Of a stretch of 14,783 bases of DNA, positions 5,709-13,378 are shown in pieces (the stretch's first letter is position 1; each line of letters opens with the position of its first letter). Under the pieces are notes generated by a model. It worked only from the letters and a program-made list of their open reading frames with translations. It did no database searches and had not been told where the DNA came from. This DNA comes from CAZSTA01 sp964609495 [NCBI: uncultured bacterium] (GTDB taxonomy: Bacteria; CAZSTA01), in contig CAZSTA010000084.1 in NCBI GenBank assembly GCA_964609495.1, forward strand, positions 1-14,783, in the 5' to 3' direction. The translations under genes were made by a program, and so were the position numbers.

Positions 5709-8162
5709 CTATGTCGATGAATTTTTTAAGGGCTTTAGGGGAAGGATCAAGTAATAGAGGGTCATAGATATGAACATAACTGCGAGGAGGGCTATATAAA
5801 GACCGAGGCGAAAGGAAAACGATTTGAATATAAATTCTACTTTATTTTTTCCCTTATCGAGCGCGATAGCCTGCATAAGATAATTTGCCGTAAAAATCCT
5901 ACCTTCTTTGCCATTTATATAAACTTCCCAGCCTGGATAGCTTATTTGATTTATCAATAGAAAACCATCCTCTTTTAACTCAGCAGAGATAAGGATACGA
6001 TTATCGAGAAGAGAGACCTTCTCTATCTTTCCCTTAGGGGGAGGAATCCTCCCCTCTTTAAAGAGGGAAGGAGAACTTACCAATTTATCGTTCAATCTGT
6101 ATTTATCTTCATCAAGTAAGAGATATCTTTGGGGTGCAAAATCTTCGCTCTTCATTCTGTTCAATATCTCTTCGCCGTTAATGAGTTCCGCTCGAGGGAC
6201 TAAGAAAGCGCGAGGAAGATAATCCTGATTTTCGTATATGTGGGGACCCTTCTCCCCTTCTGGAAAGACCGATTTGAGATCGGGATAATTTAGTTCCTCA
6301 AAGGATAGGATGTATTTAACATTAGCCAGATCTAATAATTTGGAGTTGGGGAAGTCCTCATACAGAAGGGATAAAAATTTTTGATTGGCGACTAGAGGAA
6401 AGAACCCATATCCAGAGAGATTAGGTATTTTATAAGATAATCCGATGTTATAGGATAAAGTGTCCTTAAACTTCAAGGTATCCTCGAGGGAAGTGGAGCC
6501 AAAGCTTGATACGGGGATATAGCTTTCTATTATCCCTCGGCGATAGAGAGGAGCCTCTATTATGCGAAATATTTCCTTATCACTCTTTAGGAACTCTATA
6601 GAAGGGGTCTCTTCGAGATAAACCTCTTTTTCGGTAAGCGGAATAAGTTTTATGGAGAAGATAAATAGATCGGCTACTATCAAAAGCAAGATTATCCCTT
6701 TGAATACCCCCAGAGAGAGTTTGTTTCCGAACAATAGAAATAGTGATATCGAAGTGATCACTATGATGATAGTTGGCAGATACAGACTATTACGGATCGT
6801 GAAATATTTTAGGATGGTAAAATAAAGCTCTTCAAAGGAGGGATTATAAATATTTCGCCATACAGTGAGCAGAGGTTTCATACCTAAATGGATAAGAAGC
6901 ACTCCTAAGACGACTACTATCGTTATATATCCAATCGCTTTTTGGACTCTGACTGGAGGGGAAGGAATCCTTCCCTCTACCCCTCCTATATTATTAATTG
7001 TTGGAACAGCAATTTTTCTTATCGAAGTATCAGCGCCCCATCCGACCAAGACCGTCGCGGAGAAGGTGAATATCGAGGCGAATCTTATGGGACTTCTAAA
7101 GAAACTAAAACCAGGTAGATAACGATAAACTAACCTATATAGAGGAGTGTTGAATCCAAGGGTTAGCAAAAGAGAGAGGAAAGCTAGACCAATGAAGAAA
7201 TAACTATCTTTTTCGGGACGCCTTGCTATTGAGATAAGGATCAGGATAAAAGGGATTAATCCCAAATAGATGTTCACTAGTTGATAACGAGGACCTCCCC
7301 AATAATTACCTTCTACAGGATGACCATAAAAATCTGGGAGTATAAGATCTATCAGATGCTTAATGGGAAGCGATAAGCCTCCCTGTTCACCTAACTTCCC
7401 CGAGAGTCTCGATAGCTCATAAGAGGGAAGCAGTTGAATAGCAGAGAGAGATAATCCTATAATTAATATTAAGACAAATATCAACAATAATTTAGCCGAG
7501 GGATATAAATTCTTTCCCTCTCCGAAAGTTAAATACACCTCAAAGATAAAATATAAGAAGATGGCTATTAGAGTATAGAAGCCGATCTGAATAAAACCAC
7601 CTAGAATTTGAAGGGATAGGGTTATTCCTGCTAGAATTACATATATAAGATTTTTCCTTCTAAATGATAGTCTGAGCAGGAGGAATAGAAGGGGAAGCCA
7701 CACTACTGAATATAATATCGGCAGAAACTCAGATCTACCTATGAGATATCCGCTGAACATAAAGGATAGGCTGGAGATAAGAGAACCAAAGCCACTAACT
7801 CCTAGACTCCTAACAAACATATACATAAATATTCCAGCTAGGAAGATATGAAGGACAAAGCTATATCCGATAGCCTTGTAGGTGGGTATTAAGTAGAAGA
7901 TAATATTGGGAGGATAGAACAACGCGGCTTGAGAATCAGCCGCGAAGGGAGTTCCTAGATAGGTGTAGTGATTCCACAGAGGGATATATCCACTCCTTAT
8001 CGCCTCAGAGCCATACAATCGCTCTGGATAGTAATAGAGCATTACATCCCCGAAGAAGAGAACCCTATTCCCGAAGAGTATCTTGGAGAACGATATCAGA
8101 ACTAGAGTTAGAAGTATTACTATGGATAAGAGATCCTTCTTTGATATTTTCATCTTGAACAT
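5709..8162 (-). CDS. YfhO-family GT-C membrane glycosyltransferase
   Basis: An 817-residue polytopic membrane protein of the YfhO type. The first membrane helix (about residues 11-30) is followed by FGNRVLFFGDVMLYYYPERL, whose Asp is the conserved acidic residue of the first outer loop of GT-C enzymes, then PLWNHYTYLGTPFAADSQ and FYPPN. About a dozen hydrophobic helices follow, then an extracytoplasmic region (about 520-775) ending in YPGWEVYINGKEG, typical of the family, and a final helix (about 780-805). YfhO-type proteins transfer sugar from a polyprenyl-phosphate donor to surface polymers, so the GT2 gene upstream is a fitting partner. The ATG at 8162 or 8153 lies inside the methyltransferase reading frame and has no strong ribosome site. 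Two in-frame palindromic repeats add residues near 393-403 and 699-712. The acceptor is unknown. Confidence 0.87.
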   Translation of the reverse strand: MFKMKISKKDLLSIVILLTLVLISFSKILFGNRVLFFGDVMLYYYPERLYGSEAIRSGYIPLWNHYTYLGTPFAADSQAALFYPPNIIFYLIPTYKAIGYSFVLHIFLAGIFMYMFVRSLGVSGFGSLISSLSFMFSGYLIGRSEFLPILYSVVWLPLLFLLLRLSFRRKNLIYVILAGITLSLQILGGFIQIGFYTLIAIFLYFIFEVYLTFGEGKNLYPSAKLLLIFVLILIIGLSLSAIQLLPSYELSRLSGKLGEQGGLSLPIKHLIDLILPDFYGHPVEGNYWGGPRYQLVNIYLGLIPFILILISIARRPEKDSYFFIGLAFLSLLLTLGFNTPLYRLVYRYLPGFSFFRSPIRFASIFTFSATVLVGWGADTSIRKIAVPTINNIGGVEGRIPSPPVRVQKAIGYITIVVVLGVLLIHLGMKPLLTVWRNIYNPSFEELYFTILKYFTIRNSLYLPTIIIVITSISLFLLFGNKLSLGVFKGIILLLIVADLFIFSIKLIPLTEKEVYLEETPSIEFLKSDKEIFRIIEAPLYRRGIIESYIPVSSFGSTSLEDTLKFKDTLSYNIGLSYKIPNLSGYGFFPLVANQKFLSLLYEDFPNSKLLDLANVKYILSFEELNYPDLKSVFPEGEKGPHIYENQDYLPRAFLVPRAELINGEEILNRMKSEDFAPQRYLLLDEDKYRLNDKLVSSPSLFKEGRIPPPKGKIEKVSLLDNRILISAELKEDGFLLINQISYPGWEVYINGKEGRIFTANYLMQAIALDKGKNKVEFIFKSFSFRLGLYIALLAVMFISMTLYYLILPLKPLKNSST
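6031..6071. repeat. In-frame palindromic repeat A inside the YfhO gene
   Basis: A 17-nt palindrome (GGGGAGGA-A-TCCTCCCC, 6038-6054) overlaps a perfect 16-bp palindrome (CCCTCTTTAAAGAGGG, 6052-6067). On the coding strand it encodes SLFKEGRIPPPKG within the soluble C-terminal region. It shares about 16 of 18 bases with the repeat at 6959-6976. Confidence 0.65.
6955..6986. repeat. In-frame palindromic repeat B inside the YfhO gene
   Basis: A 17-nt palindrome (GGGAAGGA-A-TCCTTCCC, 6959-6975) is nested in outer arms GGAGGGG (6955-6961) and CCCCTCC (6980-6986). It encodes GGVEGRIPSPP in a loop just before a membrane helix. Frame and core peptide (EGRIP) are the same as in repeat A. Confidence 0.65.
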
Positions 8163-8961
8163 GCGTAGGTCTCTTAGATATAGAGGGGATAAGGGACGAT
8201 TTCTCCTTTATCGGTTTCTGAGCGATACCTAGAAGCGATGATCCAAAGGGGAAATTTATATTTCTTGTTAGAAAAGAGCGCTCAGAGGTAAATATCTTGA
8301 TCATACTTTTGTTGAATAGCTCAGATCCCATCTTCACTTCCGATTCTGGAGGTCTTTCAACCTTAAAGAGCCTATCCACAATTTTCTTTCCCATTCTTCT
8401 AAAGAAAATAATTGGAAAGAGTATAGAGCTTATATGAGTCAACCTCTTGACCTCGAATCCTGCCGAGATTATCTTCCTTTTAAATTCGCCCCTATAGTAT
8501 CGTCGTTTATGATGGCTGGCAAAATCATGCCCACTCCACAGAAAATTATAAGCGGGAACGGTGATGAGCAACGTTCCCCTAGGTTTTAAGACTCGATATA
8601 ACTCCTTTAAAGTTTTCGCGTCCTCCTCTATATGCTCAAGCACATCGAGCATCGTTATTACATCGAAGGAATTATCTCTAAAAGGGATTTCCTCTCCAGA
8701 AGCTTGTATCAAGTCATACTTTCCCCGAAGGTTACAGAACTGAAGAGCCGACTTGGAGAGATCGATACCAGTTACCTTGCCGTATCTGGAGAAGTACCTT
8801 AAATTAGCCCCTGTTCCGCACCCCACATCTAAAATCCGGCGATTGTTGGGGCTTCTATCGACATGTTGATCTAATAAGGATAATATTATATTCCTTCTCC
8901 CGACGAACCACCAGTGTTTCTCCTCCATCTCGTAGAACTCGCTATACATAGTTTCTTCCAC
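8065..8961 (-). CDS. Class I SAM-dependent methyltransferase
   Basis: About 298 residues. The N-terminal EEKHWWFVGRR block and ILDVGCGTGANLRYF (motif I, SAM binding) define a Rossmann methyltransferase of the type found in polysaccharide clusters. IPFRDNSFDVITMLDVLEHI supplies the motif II/III region, and GTLLITVPAY a later strand. The substrate is probably a sugar or lipid-linked glycan (inference from context). I chose the GTG at 8961, which has AGGGGG 6 bases upstream. A TTG at 8982 in the same frame lacks a ribosome site, and an ATG at 8949 is a further option. The family normally ends near FPFGSSLLGIAQKP; here about 45 Ser/Asn-rich residues follow and overlap the YfhO gene by 98 bp, suggesting a lost stop or frameshift. 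Confidence 0.88.
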   Translation of the reverse strand: MEETMYSEFYEMEEKHWWFVGRRNIILSLLDQHVDRSPNNRRILDVGCGTGANLRYFSRYGKVTGIDLSKSALQFCNLRGKYDLIQASGEEIPFRDNSFDVITMLDVLEHIEEDAKTLKELYRVLKPRGTLLITVPAYNFLWSGHDFASHHKRRYYRGEFKRKIISAGFEVKRLTHISSILFPIIFFRRMGKKIVDRLFKVERPPESEVKMGSELFNKSMIKIFTSERSFLTRNINFPFGSSLLGIAQKPIKEKSSLIPSISKRPTHVQDENIKEGSLIHSNTSNSSSDIVLQDTLRE

Positions 8962-8972
8962 AGCTCTCCCCC

Positions 8973-9977
8973 TCACTTCCAATTAAGTCTATACTTCGTA
9001 TTAGCCTCGAACCAACTGATGGTTCTCCTCAGACCTTCCCTCAAATCGATCTCCGCCTTCCAGCCAAGAAGTTCATGAGCTTTGCTATTATCTCCATAAG
9101 ATCTCCAAACCTCGCCTGGTCTGTATGGCAAAGCCCCTGTCTTCAGCTTTATCTTGTCCCCCATCAAAGAAATTATCTCGGTGGCAACCTCGACTAAACT
9201 ATGTGGCTCGCCAGTCCCTACATTGATCGTCTGACCTATTGCATTATCTAAGAGGGAAGCTCTAAGGTTCGCCTCCACAATATCATCTATATAGGTGAAA
9301 TCCCTCGTCTGCTCACCTTTAGTCATCTCAAAATCCTCTCCTCTCAAACAGGAGAGGATAACTTGGGGGATGAAGCGTCCGGGATCCTGATGAGGGCCAT
9401 ATATAATAAAAGGTCTCAAAGTTACGATGGGGAGGTTATATATCTTATAATACATATCACAGAATAAACGAGCCGCCGCTTTAGAGGCGGAATAAGGAGA
9501 TAAGGGAGCGACCCTCTGCTCTTCGCTGAATGGAGAAGGATTATTTCCGTACTCCTCCGCGGTGCTGGTATTCACCAGGCACTTAAAACGGGGGAGAGAT
9601 TTCCCCTCGGCTAAAGCATTTAGGAGATTCAGAGTTCCCTGAAAATTTATCTTGACTGCTGGTTCAACATTTCCTATATCCCTGGAGGAATTAGTATAAG
9701 CGGCTAAATGATAAATCTTATGGGGTTTTATATCCCCTATAGCCTGAGAGAGTGCTTTCCTATCTCCTATATCTATATCATATATCTTGACCTCATCCCA
9801 AATATCCGCTAATCGTCTCTTGGCCCTCTTCGAAACATAGCTCATCCTATCCAGAAGGTGAACTTTTGCCCCTTCTTTGACTAGGCGCCTCGAAAGATGC
9901 GACCCGACAAATCCACTTGCCCCGGTAACTAAGACCCTTACTCCAGCTAGAATTTTATCCATCTGTCCTATTCCCAA
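8973..9977 (-). CDS. NAD(P)-dependent sugar epimerase/dehydratase (extended SDR)
   Basis: A 334-residue extended short-chain dehydrogenase acting on a nucleotide sugar. The Rossmann motif GASGFVG is at residues 19-25, the catalytic T139 region reads TSTAEEYG, and the Y162-x-x-x-K166 pair is present in PYSASK. RPFIIYGPHQDPGRF and TRDFTYIDDIVEA are substrate-side motifs shared with GDP-mannose 4,6-dehydratase and UDP-sugar epimerase relatives. The Asp-Glu pair that RmlB-type 4,6-dehydratases carry after the catalytic Thr is Ala-Glu here, so a reductase or epimerase role is at least as likely as dehydration. Position after rfbF suggests a CDP-sugar substrate (inference). The TTG at 9977 has GGGAGGG 9 bases upstream; ATG at 9962, with a close AGGA, is an alternative that removes five residues. 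Confidence 0.88.
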   Translation of the reverse strand: MGIGQMDKILAGVRVLVTGASGFVGSHLSRRLVKEGAKVHLLDRMSYVSKRAKRRLADIWDEVKIYDIDIGDRKALSQAIGDIKPHKIYHLAAYTNSSRDIGNVEPAVKINFQGTLNLLNALAEGKSLPRFKCLVNTSTAEEYGNNPSPFSEEQRVAPLSPYSASKAAARLFCDMYYKIYNLPIVTLRPFIIYGPHQDPGRFIPQVILSCLRGEDFEMTKGEQTRDFTYIDDIVEANLRASLLDNAIGQTINVGTGEPHSLVEVATEIISLMGDKIKLKTGALPYRPGEVWRSYGDNSKAHELLGWKAEIDLREGLRRTISWFEANTKYRLNWK

Positions 9978-10000
9978 AAGCTGAGGCCCTCCCTATTCCC

Positions 10001-10798
10001 TTATCGCTCCCAGATCCTCCAAGGGACTCCCCCACGATTCCAGATCCTATTCAAAGCCATAGCGTCTTTAAATGTATCCATAGATTGCCAGAAACCCTTA
10101 TGATGATATACTGCCATCTTCCCCTCCCTGGCGAGTCTCTCCATTGGCTCCTTCTCCAGGATGCTATTCTCATCCAGATAATCGAATATCCTCCGATCGA
10201 ACACGAAGAAGCCTCCACTGACCCAGTCATCCAAGCGAGGTTTCTCCTTGAAGCTCCCAACTAAGCCATCTCCATCCACCTCGAATACCCCATACTTTGA
10301 TAGGGGATGAAGTCCAGTTATAGTGGCTATCTTACCCTTTTCAAGGTGATAATCGAGCAAAGCATCTAAATCTATATCCGCCACTCCATCACCATAGGTA
10401 GCTAAGAATAGTGGCTCTTTTATATATTTTTCGATCCTCTTTATCCGGCCTCCGGTATTCGTCTCCAAACCGGTATCAGCCAAAGTGATATTCCAATCCA
10501 CCTCATTATGTGAGCCATGAAAGGTTATATCCCTCTTATGTCCCAGGTTAATAGTAAAGTCGTTGTTCATACACTCATAGTTCATAAAATACTCTTTGAT
10601 CATATTGCCCTTATATCCTAAGCAGAGGACAAAATCTTTATAGCCGTAGTAGGCGTATATCTTCATAATGTGCCAGAGGATCGGTCTTCCCCCTATCTCC
10701 ACTAGTGGTTTAGGGCGAAATTCGGTCTCCTCCTTGAGCCTCGTCCCCATACCTCCACAGAGGATCACAACTTTATAGTTTTTATCTCTCATATTCAT
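10001..10798 (-). CDS. rfbF: Glucose-1-phosphate cytidylyltransferase
   Basis: A 265-residue enzyme that makes CDP-glucose and diphosphate from CTP and glucose-1-phosphate, the entry step to CDP-linked deoxysugars. The N-terminal loop VVILCGGMGTRLKEETEFRP, with KPLVEIGGRPILWHIMK directly after, is the characteristic RfbF signature. YGDGVADID supplies metal-binding Asp residues, and GFWQSMDTFKDA near the C-terminus is typical of RfbF. Length equals that of well-studied RfbF proteins (about 257 residues) plus a few. ATG at 10798 has GGGAGGTGG about 6 bases upstream. It is followed 23 bp later by an SDR-family nucleotide-sugar enzyme. No separate CDP-glucose 4,6-dehydratase is visible in this window. 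A 14-bp inverted repeat precedes it. Confidence 0.94.
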   Translation of the reverse strand: MNMRDKNYKVVILCGGMGTRLKEETEFRPKPLVEIGGRPILWHIMKIYAYYGYKDFVLCLGYKGNMIKEYFMNYECMNNDFTINLGHKRDITFHGSHNEVDWNITLADTGLETNTGGRIKRIEKYIKEPLFLATYGDGVADIDLDALLDYHLEKGKIATITGLHPLSKYGVFEVDGDGLVGSFKEKPRLDDWVSGGFFVFDRRIFDYLDENSILEKEPMERLAREGKMAVYHHKGFWQSMDTFKDAMALNRIWNRGGVPWRIWER

Positions 10799-10812
10799 TA
10801 TCCACCTCCCTT

Positions 10813-10862
10813 AAATGATAACTTTTGCTTTCAACTAATATATGGTTAAAAAGTTATCATTT
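10813..10862. repeat. 14-bp perfect inverted repeat between GT2 and rfbF
   Basis: AAATGATAACTTTT (10813-10826) and AAAAGTTATCATTT (10849-10862) are exact reverse complements separated by 22 bp. The distal arm includes the GT2 stop codon (10859-10857), and the proximal arm ends just before the rfbF ribosome site. No U-tract follows, so it is not an intrinsic terminator. A weak promoter-like pair (CTGAAA, 17 bp, TATATT) lies across it on the minus strand. It could be an operator, an RNA-processing hairpin or a stability element. Confidence 0.6.
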
Positions 10863-11546
10863 CAGCTTGAACTTCATCATATTAGATAAGAACTCCAATA
10901 TGGTCCTGAATCTAACGCTTGAAGCCCCCTCCTGTCTCTTCTTGAATTTGACTGGCACTTCCCCCATTTTATATCCTAAGGCTTGAGCCTTCAATATTAT
11001 CTCCGCATCTATGAACCAATCTTTAGAATTGAGGTCGAGCAATTCATAAACGTTTCTTCGCATAATCTTCGGTTTTCCGTTTATATCACCAATGGGGGTA
11101 TGGAAGAAAATGGGAAATAGAAAATTGAATATCTTGGAGACAAGCTTCCTGATGGGACTTGTGTCACGGACTACCCTATAAGCCTTACAAATATCCAGGG
11201 AGTCAACTCTGATCTTATCGAATATCTGGACTATGCTCTCCGGAGGTATTTGCCCATCCCCATCGGAGAAGCCGACATATTCGCCCTGATTCTCCCTAAG
11301 ACCATTTATTATCCCCCATCCATATCCCTCGTTCACCTCTATAGTAACCGTTCGCAATCGGGGGTTATCCTGGGCTAGCAGGGAAATTATCTCCCCGGTT
11401 CTATCAGTCGAGCCATTATTGACTAACACTAATTCGTAATCTATTCCCACTTTTTCTAACTCAGCTACCAGATCTTGAACTACCTTCCGAACATTCTTCT
11501 CCTCGTTATAGAAAGGCAACGTAAGTGATAGCTCATATTTAGTCAT
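10857..11546 (-). CDS. GT2 glycosyltransferase, polyprenyl-phosphate sugar synthase-like
   Basis: A 229-residue family 2 glycosyltransferase resembling DPM1-type enzymes that load a sugar onto polyprenyl phosphate at the cytoplasmic membrane face. The GT-A core shows LTLPFYNEEKNV, the NNGSTD motif at residues 43-48 and DGDGQ at 95-99 in the metal-binding position. DINGKPKIMRR and SKDWFIDAEIILKA correspond to acceptor-side motifs of the family. No C-terminal membrane helices are present. The ATG at 11546 overlaps the stop of the upstream gene by 8 bp, which fits translational coupling. An in-frame ATG at 11609 would add 21 non-conserved residues from within that gene and is less likely. It probably supplies the donor for the two GT-C-like proteins of the cluster (inference). 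Confidence 0.88.
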   Translation of the reverse strand: MTKYELSLTLPFYNEEKNVRKVVQDLVAELEKVGIDYELVLVNNGSTDRTGEIISLLAQDNPRLRTVTIEVNEGYGWGIINGLRENQGEYVGFSDGDGQIPPESIVQIFDKIRVDSLDICKAYRVVRDTSPIRKLVSKIFNFLFPIFFHTPIGDINGKPKIMRRNVYELLDLNSKDWFIDAEIILKAQALGYKMGEVPVKFKKRQEGASSVRFRTILEFLSNMMKFKLK

Positions 11547-13290
11547 AATCTGCTTGGGCTTCCTCAAGCTTTCTATAGATAAGTCTGATGCTCTCGTTTT
11601 CTGGATCATATCGTCTCACCCTTTCAAATTGGATCTTCGCTTTTGCTAAATCCCCTCTCATAAAATATGCCCACCCCAAAGATGCCACCGCATTGATATT
11701 ATTCGGCTCTCTCGCTAGTATCCTATTGCATTCAGTTGTCATCTCCTCGTATATCTTAATTTTAGGGAGAGAGGATGAGGCATCTCTTATGAGAAGCAAA
11801 GAATTATCATCATAATATATTAATTTCCATAAATCACTAAGATAGAGTCCACTGATGTAAGGTAACATCTCTCCATCCGATTGACAGGAGGGAGTTATAA
11901 TAAAGCTAACCTCATATTTATCTAATAGTTCCTGCCAAGAGGGTTCGGCCTCAACTATATCTAAGTAATCCTCAAAGACTTCGACGCTCGTAGTTCTTCC
12001 ATCGATAAAGACCTTCTGCTCAGGCCACAACCTCCAGATAAGATATCCGCCCCAATCATAGAAGTTGAACATATTCCCCTTTATCCCCTGAGATTTTATA
12101 AATTCGACCGCCTTCTGAGGAAATAGAGCTTTATCGACCCCTAACTTCCAACCTGCAGGCGAGGAGATAGCCAGAATTAAAGATAAAAGAAATATTCCCG
12201 AGAGCAATAGGCTAACGGTGGATGGTGCTGGATTAGTCAGGATATTTCCTCTTTTCCTCATAAATGATGTTATTTTCGCCTCAATTTTAGCTAGGTCTAT
12301 ATCGGCATATTTAGCGAGAATAGGGGATATCGCTATCGCAAACAGGGGCACATGCCTTGAGGCAGAAAGAGCCAGGTAGGAAAAAGCGGCGAAAATCCCT
12401 ATATCAACAAGGTCTAACCTCTTTATCGCCGAGATCATAGCTATAAGACTGACAAAAAACATCAACCAGAAAAGGGGAGATTGAGAGAAAGTAGGGGAAA
12501 ACATCTCCCTCACATTTTCGGCGAATACCGAATTAACTTGACGAAGCGGCCATAAGATAGCCTGATAAGTTATGGGATTAATCAAAGATACTAGAAATGA
12601 TATTAGAGCAACACCTATTAGGACTATCAGTTTCTTTGACTCCATAGCAGAGTCGATATCGAAGAGATTTTTGGCAATGAATTTCGCCCCTTCACCTAGC
12701 ACATATATCCCAAGCACTATAAATCCCGCTATAAATGCCGGATGAGAATTCGCCCAAAAGAGCATAAGCAGAGGCAAAAGAAATATATATTTCTCATCTC
12801 GATATCTAAATCGATCTAGGATATAGATAAATACAATTACTAGAAGATAAGATAGAAGTTGAGGTCTGATGAGCCAGCTTTCCTTAGAAGCGGAAGCACC
12901 TACGAGGAGAACGATGAGGGCTAGGTAGGATTTCACTCCTCTATTGAGGGAAGCGAAATATACAAAAGTGAATATAAGAACGATGAAGATCGCTCTCAAG
13001 AATATCAGCCCGTTGAACCCCAAAGCGAGATAGACTATGTAGAGAAGAAGTTCGAATAGCCAAGCTATATAATACCAAATTTGACCGGGCGAGGTATAGG
13101 AGAATATATCGTAATAAGGGATTATCCCCTTTTCAAATATCACCTCTCCCGTCTTCAAGTGCCACCAGGTATCGGGATCTTTGATCTCAAATACTGCGAA
13201 ATAGAAGAGTAAGGTTAAAGCTAGGATAAGGGATACTATATCCCATCGTTTGCTGGTTATTAAATTTCTCCATCTGGGGATGCTCTCCAT
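11539..13290 (-). CDS. GT-C-like polytopic membrane protein with TPR tail
   Basis: A 583-residue integral membrane protein, first gene of the polysaccharide cluster. After a first helix (about residues 17-33), KDPDTWWHLKTGEVIFEKG gives an acidic-aromatic outer-loop motif like that of GT-C glycosyltransferases and related proteins. About ten further hydrophobic helices run to about residue 380. A soluble domain follows (MFNFYDWGGYLIWRLWPEQK, then IDGRTT, and FIITPS), and the last 55 residues carry a TPR-like helix pair (NAVASLGWAYFMRGDLAKAK, then FERVRRYDPEN). Such proteins are usually annotated only as membrane proteins; catalysis is not shown. ATG at 13290 lacks a good ribosome site (an AGG lies about 13 bases upstream), fitting a short leader after the promoter at 13318-13346. 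It is coupled to the GT2 gene. Confidence 0.75.
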   Translation of the reverse strand: MESIPRWRNLITSKRWDIVSLILALTLLFYFAVFEIKDPDTWWHLKTGEVIFEKGIIPYYDIFSYTSPGQIWYYIAWLFELLLYIVYLALGFNGLIFLRAIFIVLIFTFVYFASLNRGVKSYLALIVLLVGASASKESWLIRPQLLSYLLVIVFIYILDRFRYRDEKYIFLLPLLMLFWANSHPAFIAGFIVLGIYVLGEGAKFIAKNLFDIDSAMESKKLIVLIGVALISFLVSLINPITYQAILWPLRQVNSVFAENVREMFSPTFSQSPLFWLMFFVSLIAMISAIKRLDLVDIGIFAAFSYLALSASRHVPLFAIAISPILAKYADIDLAKIEAKITSFMRKRGNILTNPAPSTVSLLLSGIFLLSLILAISSPAGWKLGVDKALFPQKAVEFIKSQGIKGNMFNFYDWGGYLIWRLWPEQKVFIDGRTTSVEVFEDYLDIVEAEPSWQELLDKYEVSFIITPSCQSDGEMLPYISGLYLSDLWKLIYYDDNSLLLIRDASSSLPKIKIYEEMTTECNRILAREPNNINAVASLGWAYFMRGDLAKAKIQFERVRRYDPENESIRLIYRKLEEAQADYD

Positions 13291-13317
13291 CTTAAAAATT
13301 CAACCTATATCGAACTC

Positions 13318-13346
13318 ACTATATAATATATTCCCATCCTAGCCAA
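13318..13346 (-). promoter_or_regulatory. Probable promoter of the polysaccharide cluster
   Basis: On the minus strand TTGGCT (13346-13341) and TATAGT (13323-13318) are separated by exactly 17 bp. Four of six and five of six bases match the housekeeping consensus. Transcription would begin near 13311, leaving a leader of about 20 bases before the first gene. Confidence 0.5.
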
Positions 13347-13378
13347 ATTATAGACCTAACTGAGCCTAAAATAGAAAT

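Noticed and set aside
6865-7122. 85-codon plus-strand frame within the YfhO gene
   Set aside because: Antisense to a membrane protein; hydrophobic low-information sequence and no ribosome site.
11547-11609. Upstream ATG adding 21 residues to the GT2 protein
   Set aside because: The added residues come from within the preceding gene and are unlike the family start; ATG at 11546 gives the normal beginning and an 8-bp coupled overlap.
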